The position numbers were made by a program, and so were the translations under genes. Under the pieces are notes generated by a model that searched no databases, was not told the DNA's origin, and saw only the letters and a list, made by a program, of their open reading frames with translations. From NCBI GenBank assembly GCA_032717465.1, contig CM064732.1:33987455-34051454 (forward strand): a stretch of DNA of 64,000 bases. Direction: 5' to 3'. Below, one piece after another: positions 59,161-64,000 of the stretch; the stretch's first letter is position 1; every line of letters starts with the position of its first letter. Source of the stretch: Coenobita brevimanus. Lineage: Eukaryota > Arthropoda > Malacostraca > Decapoda > Coenobitidae.

Positions 59161-59858
59161 CGCGGCAACATTGCAAGGACATTGCAAGGTCCCTAATTTG
59201 CACAATTTTCAATTTTCGCAAGTGATTTTTTGGCACGTATACACGGGACACCTTCCTCTACAAGATGCCAGGCAGGGACAATGCCTTACCCAGCATGACC
59301 TCCTCCCCCCCTGCATGACCTTTTCTCAGCAATTCACCTGTTATCAGTGACCTGGCCAGTAAAGCCATGTCATGCCATGGTACGAAATTCAGGGCCAGAG
59401 TGATTCCCCAATCGATGAAAATGTGGAGGACAAACATTAGAGGAAGAAACAGTCAGAAATGATGATCAGGTAATGTGGCAAAAAAAGGTCAGGAATGGTG
59501 ATGAGTTAGTGAGTGAAACAATGCTTATAATGCCTATATTACCGTTTGAAAACCAATATATTCTCATACTACATATAAATTCGTACCAAATGAATAAATA
59601 AATACCGTTTATGAGTGGTGTAAAATAGTTATCCTCCCATAGAACTCGTTTTCTTTGCAGCCAGCCTGATAGAAAACCCTGTAAGGTAAGGAGGTACTCC
59701 TACCTGGATCGAGTATTTTGAACCTCAGGTGAGCGATTTCTCTATGAATTTTCGATGTTTCTCACCAAAAGCAGATGTTTGAGCCACAAAAAAAAAAAGG
59801 TCCAAAAATGTCGGGACTGGGGCGTACCACTGCCCAGAAAACGTCGGGATGGGGCGGG
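59161..59858. mobile_element. piggyBac-like MITE, copy 2 (opposite orientation)
   Basis: Flanked by TTAA at 59157-59160 and 59859-59862. The reverse complement of its right end reads CCCGCCCCATCCCGACG, identical to the left end of copy 1 (18927). The interior matches copy 1 in reverse (TTTCTGACTGTTTC-type, GATAACAGGTGAATTGCTGA, CCTGCCTGGCATCTTGT). The other end starts CGCGGCAAC and lacks part of the copy 1 terminus (698 against 760 bp), so it carries deletions. Confidence 0.8.
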
Positions 59859-59862
59859 TTAA

Positions 59863-61910
59863 AGGTACTTTACTAATTCAGATGGTGTATTTCTCAGTCT
59901 TTGGTGCCAAAATTTGTGACTAAGCACACCTATTCTGGGTCTGCAAACTCTGCCACACAGTCGCCATGATAAACTCGGGTTTGCTGGGACAACTCTGTTT
60001 TGACCGTGTCTTATTTGTCTATGTTCTTCTGTGGCCAGGTTCTGAACTTCTTCTAGATGAATGGTTCCTCTGTGGCAGAGGGCTTGCCATTGTTTTCTGT
60101 CCCAGATACTGGTTTCGAGGTCTTCTGGTATGATGTGGCATTTCTTCATTGTTGTCCTCATGTAACCTTTATATTTCTTCTTCTATCCCCCTGGGTTGCG
60201 ACATGCATCAGGGATTTGGCCATGCAGAACTTAGCGGGAAAGGCTGTGCTCAGGCACGCAGAACACATGTCTGACAAATCTAAGCAGTCTTTAAATCAGT
60301 TTTGTTTCTATGCTGGTTGACCTTGCCCACTGGAGAATTTGTGAGTGAGGGACTTTATCTTCCCAAGTGAATCCTAGGATGCATATTAATGTGAAAAGAC
60401 TCAAGCTGTTTGGTGTGATGCTTGTAAGTAGTCCAGGACTCAGCACCGTATAAAAGGGTGAAGAATCATATATCTGTTGTGTCGATTCTCAAGCTGGTGT
60501 TTCACTCTCGATGTGCCCAAAAGAATCTGGGATGTGGTTGATTCGTGCAAATTTCTGCATCAGTGTTCTATTTATCTGTGAGTACACATCCAAGGTAGGT
60601 AAAATTCTCCACCTGTTTCACGTTTTCGAGATTTATCTGAAATGCATGAGGCTTGAGTGCATTATATCTGTGAGATGTTATTTTTGTTTTATTGAAATTT
60701 ATTCGGAGCCCCAGTGCATGGTAAATGTTGGAAATGATACTGAGAGACTGTTGTAGTACTACTAGGGTATGTGCAAGGAGAGCACAGTCATCAGTGTACT
60801 GCTGCTTTAGGAAATGAGCCGTTACAGTTTTTGATTGTGCTTCAAGATGTCTGTGATAAAATAAGTTACCGCCTAAACGAAACTGAATTGTTATTCCATC
60901 ATTAGGGTTCATTTGTTCGTGACTTAAAAGGGTGACTGCAGTATAGATGTTGAAAATGATAGGAGCCAGGGCACATCCTTGCTTTATGCCCACATCCACA
61001 CTGAAGAGTTTGGATTTGCTCCCATAGATGGACAGATGAGCATTCATTTTGTTATGCAGGCTTTAAGGATGATAAGAAATTTATTTGGATCCAAATTTTG
61101 ATGGAGGTTTCCATAAGACACCTCTGTTGACAGTGTCAAATGATTTTGCAGAATTAACGAATGCAATATACAAGTCACGGTTCTGCTTCTAGCGTTTCTT
61201 TTGTATCCATTGGGCAACAAAGATCACATCACCGGTACTTCGTTCCTCACTGCGTTTCAGAAAGTGTTGACTCATTCAAATGTTTTGTCAGTCTGGATAG
61301 CAGTATCTTGGTTAGTACTTTGCTACCATTCACAAGGAGGGAGATACCTGTACTGTTGTCACAGTTTGAGCCGTTCCTTTTGATCCTGTAGAAGAGTATA
61401 GTATCATTATTAAGCCATTCAGATGGATTTTGTTCAGGATCCAGACAGTCAGCATGAGATTGTGAAGGTGCTGATGATATAACTGGCCACCCTTTTTTAT
61501 CAGCTCAAATGCTATACCATCAGGACCATGGCTTTTGTTATCTTTCAGAGATCGGATGGCCTGAATAGTTTCTGCAAGTGTCGGTCGGACATCAAGATTT
61601 GTCTCTTGAGGAGAATTTAGGATGTTATCAAGGATATTTTTCTCCACCAGGTTTCTTCGATTCAGTAGGGTATTGAAGTGTTGTGCCCACCTTGAGGATT
61701 GCTTGCTTGTCTTTCAGGAGCTATCAGCTGATCGAACAGGATTTATATTGTGTTTGGTTGGCCCATATGTGATTTCAGTTGACTTGTATAACCCAAGTTG
61801 GTCGTTAATCTCAACCAGTTTTTGCAGCTCTTTTCTTGCACAGTTCACCTTTTGCTCTTCCTCTGTCATGCAGTTTTCTGTAGGTTTAACTCCTGAGATT
61901 GAGAAATTCA
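59863..61910 (-). mobile_element. LINE with C-terminal zinc finger, minus strand (LINE F)
   Basis: A third LINE type, distinct from the CR1-like and (ATAG)n-tailed copies. It is 5-prime truncated near 61910 in the linker before RT and ends at the piggyBac-like MITE. Its RT resembles a widespread metazoan LINE group whose proteins end in a Cys-x2-Cys...RIGL..H zinc finger. I cannot name the clade with confidence. Confidence 0.78.
59863..61910 (-). pseudogene. Reverse transcriptase and zinc-finger tail of LINE F
   Basis: Reading down the minus strand: CMTEEEQKVNCARKELQKLV (about 61870) and YGPTKHNINPVRSAD in the linker; SSRWAQHFNTLLNRRNL (about 61690); LAETIQAIRSLKDNKSHGPD (about 61560); then NAHLSIYGSKSKLFSVDVGI, KQGCALAPIIFNIY and motif C YTDDCALLAH (60786-60800, FADD changed to YTDD). 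NFNKTKITSHR and ENFTYLGCVLTDK follow. After stops, LLYGAESWTTYKHHTKQLES, then IIPEDLETSIWDRKQW and a CGRVCRPRIGVLSH finger near 59915. Motif A is lost in a broken region near 61100-61180. Multiple stops and shifts make it a fossil. Confidence 0.8.
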
Positions 61911-63818
61911 GTTTTTATGGTTAAAGATCTAGGATAAGCCAATTATTTTTTTTTATTTCTTTTTCCTTCTTCGGTTCATCTTCTTAAAGAAAGAAAAAAA
62001 CACAGTTGTTGTCTGCTTTATTTTTCATTGTTAGAACGTCATGTATGCCCTCAGCATTTTAGTCAAACCAGTCGTTATGGTTATGAGTGGATTAGTCTAG
62101 GGTTTCTTCTGTAGTCCTTTGGAGCAGTGTTCAGCTGCTCTGCACCTAGGTTTGTTGCATTGTTTTTTTTTTTTTTTAAATCTTATAGGTGGTGGACATT
62201 GAGAGAGCATGTGTGTAATAGTGCTGCAAAAAGTGTTACAAGTTGCCACATTCTTTAAACCACTACAGTATAGTTTCTTAATTGGTGGTTTGCGACATAT
62301 TTTTGGGTGTATGATTAGCTGCAGTTTGATGATTATAATTTTATGGTTTGGTGAGCTCTCGACCCCTCTTATATCTCGGGTTATAAGAATTTCTCTTCAG
62401 CCTCGCTGCATGACAATGACAGTCAGTTAGGTGCCAATATCTAGATCATGGTTACATCCAAATGGTGTTGTGTTTATTCTTAAGTTGAAAAATGATGATG
62501 ATGGGCAGACTGTGTTTTGCCCACAAGGAATGCAGTCTATGGCCACTGTCGTTCATGTTCCTAACACTATGGCAGTCTGTAATGCTTTGCCAGATATGAC
62601 CATCTTTTCCTACTCTGGCTAATCTCCAAGCAAAAACAGTTTGCATTAGGAGGTATTGAGCGAATTCTAGCATCCAAAAAGTCATAAAGGGAATCTTTGA
62701 CGATGTTCTCTGAATCAAGTGTTGGGGTAGAGGCACTGATAAGTGTTGTATATTGGTCTTTAGTGAGTGGTATGCACCAAGACCTCAGCCTCTCTGATAT
62801 ACCCACAATTGTTTGTTTGTTTGTTTGTTTTTTGATATTCTGTAGTAGGTTGCTTTGGAGTGAAAAGTCAATCCAATGGTTTCTTCTTACATTGTCTGGT
62901 TATTCCCACCAGAATCTCCTGCTTTAATTAGGCTGCCCTCTCCTGAGAGGAGTGTCTCAGACAAGGCATCAATGTCAGTTATATAGCTTTTCAGTTCATG
63001 AGCAATAAGGGTAGTTCAGTATCAAGTAATGTTCATGTACTCCAGGTAGCAAGTCAGAGGGATTTTTTTTGTTTTTTCGACTGCAATGTGGGATGCCTTG
63101 ACAGATGTGGTTATCTGCCTAGGTGATGGAGAGCAGCAAATTTTAAGGTTACCTTTTCTAAACCCCTCCCCGTCAGGGATATGCTTTTACATCAGTTTCC
63201 GGGTACTTGGTCACACTGGATGCTGCCGAAAGCATGACCTGCTCCTATGCCATCATGCCAGCAAACACTGGGCCAATGCCGCCTATGTGCAGAACTTGAG
63301 CTAGCAACCTCCAGCTACATCCTTCACCTGTCACAGTCACCCTATCCTGTCACCATAGGTCTTTTGATTTTGATGAAACAATGAAATGGGAGGTGAGCAT
63401 AGCAATGACCTTGGACAGTGAAATTGCTGTGATGGTGAGGGTGCGCAGTTCTTATCGCATGCCTTGGCCCTTCTAAGCCTGTGTTGGTGGTATGAAGAGT
63501 CACAACGACCATCTACTGAGCAGAGCTGCAGGAGTCTGCCGTAAGTTCTTTCTGTCAAGCCCCGCCTGCCGTGGGACTCCACTCACGGATTTTTCGTTCA
63601 GGATTTACTTCCGTAGCCTTAACCCATCCAAGGGCAATCCACATGGCAGAGGACCTGGAAATGCTTAGTCTGACCCCTCACTGATGGCCCCACAAGTATG
63701 TGTAACCCTGTCCTCTAGCAGAGTCCGGGGGAGGGGGTATGCTCAACAGATTTACAGGACACGCAAGCCCCCCCACCACGAAAAAGTGGTCCCCGTGGAG
63801 ATACACATACACAAACAC
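61911..63818. other. No gene recognised
   Basis: Short frames only, with T-rich runs at 62163-62177 and 63062-63080. The minus strand at 63582-63337 has an unbiased 81-codon frame with no recognised relative. I could not find the LINE F endonuclease here. Confidence 0.55.
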
Positions 63819-63848
63819 AGATAATCACCTTAAACCATTTCGACATTT

Positions 63849-63894
<46 letters not shown>

Positions 63895-63924
63895 TAATCA
63901 CCTTAAACCATTTCGACATTTCTG

Positions 63925-63964
<40 letters not shown>

Positions 63965-64000
63965 TAATCACCTTAAACCATTTCGACATTTCTGAACACA
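63819..64000. repeat. Minisatellite of about 70-73 bp on a (CA)n base, reaching the window edge
   Basis: The 33-bp block AGATAATCACCTTAAACCAT... starts at 63819, 63892 and 63962, each time followed by a (CA)n tract. The array continues beyond the window. Confidence 0.93.

Noticed and set aside
62000..63600. Endonuclease domain of LINE F upstream of 61.9 kb
   Set aside because: No TWN, ETW/ETK, GDFN or SDH motif could be found in any minus-strand frame there, so the element is treated as 5-prime truncated.

Overview
The window reads as eukaryotic intergenic DNA from an animal, most likely an arthropod and possibly a decapod crustacean. That placement is inference. It rests on the very high density of long dinucleotide tracts (TA, CA/GT, GA/TC), on several tRNA-derived SINE families, and on many copies of an RTE-like retrotransposon with a (ATAG)n tail. 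I find no intact host gene. Nearly every long reading frame is either a retrotransposon remnant or a shadow of a microsatellite or a purine/pyrimidine-biased tract.

Layout. 0-6.7 kb: low-complexity and pyrimidine-rich DNA with one tRNA-derived SINE (1174-1530). 6.75-8.7 kb: RTE-like copy E1. 10.6-11.8 kb: three tandem units of about 390 bp. 11.8-14.7 kb: a CR1/L2-like LINE on the minus strand. 14.7-16.6 kb: a purine-rich block. 18.4-19.7 kb: a SINE fragment and a piggyBac-like MITE with TTAA target sites. 19.9-23.9 kb: the most complete RTE-like copy (E2), with leader, endonuclease and RT. 24.5 kb: another tRNA-type SINE. 26.2-28.1 kb: RTE copy E3 (minus). 28.5-31.9 kb: minisatellite, microsatellites, a short RTE-derived element and a full tRNA-SINE. 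32.0-34.7 kb: RTE copy E4. 35.3-36.3 kb: degenerate ATGG repeats. 39.6-41.2 kb: RTE copy E5. 41.5-42.1 kb: a 342-bp tandem repeat. 45.2-48.7 kb: RTE copy E6, split by a 1.24-kb insertion that contains a short RTE-derived element. 48.7-49.1 kb: tRNA-SINE copy. 49.4-51.7 kb: a decayed non-LINE coding region (minus) broken by a hAT-like MITE. 52.1-52.5 kb: a long foldback palindrome. 55.4-58.8 kb: an I/Jockey-type LINE with RNase H (minus). 59.1-59.9 kb: a second piggyBac-like MITE. 59.9-61.9 kb: a third type of LINE (minus). The end of the window is a minisatellite built on (CA)n.

How the parts relate. The RTE-like family supplies endonuclease and reverse transcriptase. A short family at 30396-30661 and 46996-47264 carries the RTE leader and the RTE 3-prime terminus with no coding body, so it looks like a parasite of that machinery. 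The tRNA-headed SINEs would be transcribed by RNA polymerase III and need a LINE partner in trans. The MITEs would need hAT and piggyBac transposases encoded elsewhere. Nesting gives relative ages: the hAT MITE is younger than the gene relic it splits, the piggyBac-like copy at 59.2 kb sits against both a SINE end and a LINE end, and the short RTE derivative is younger than E6.

Limits: all element names come from motif reading by eye. No alignment or database search was run, and boundaries without target-site duplications are approximate.
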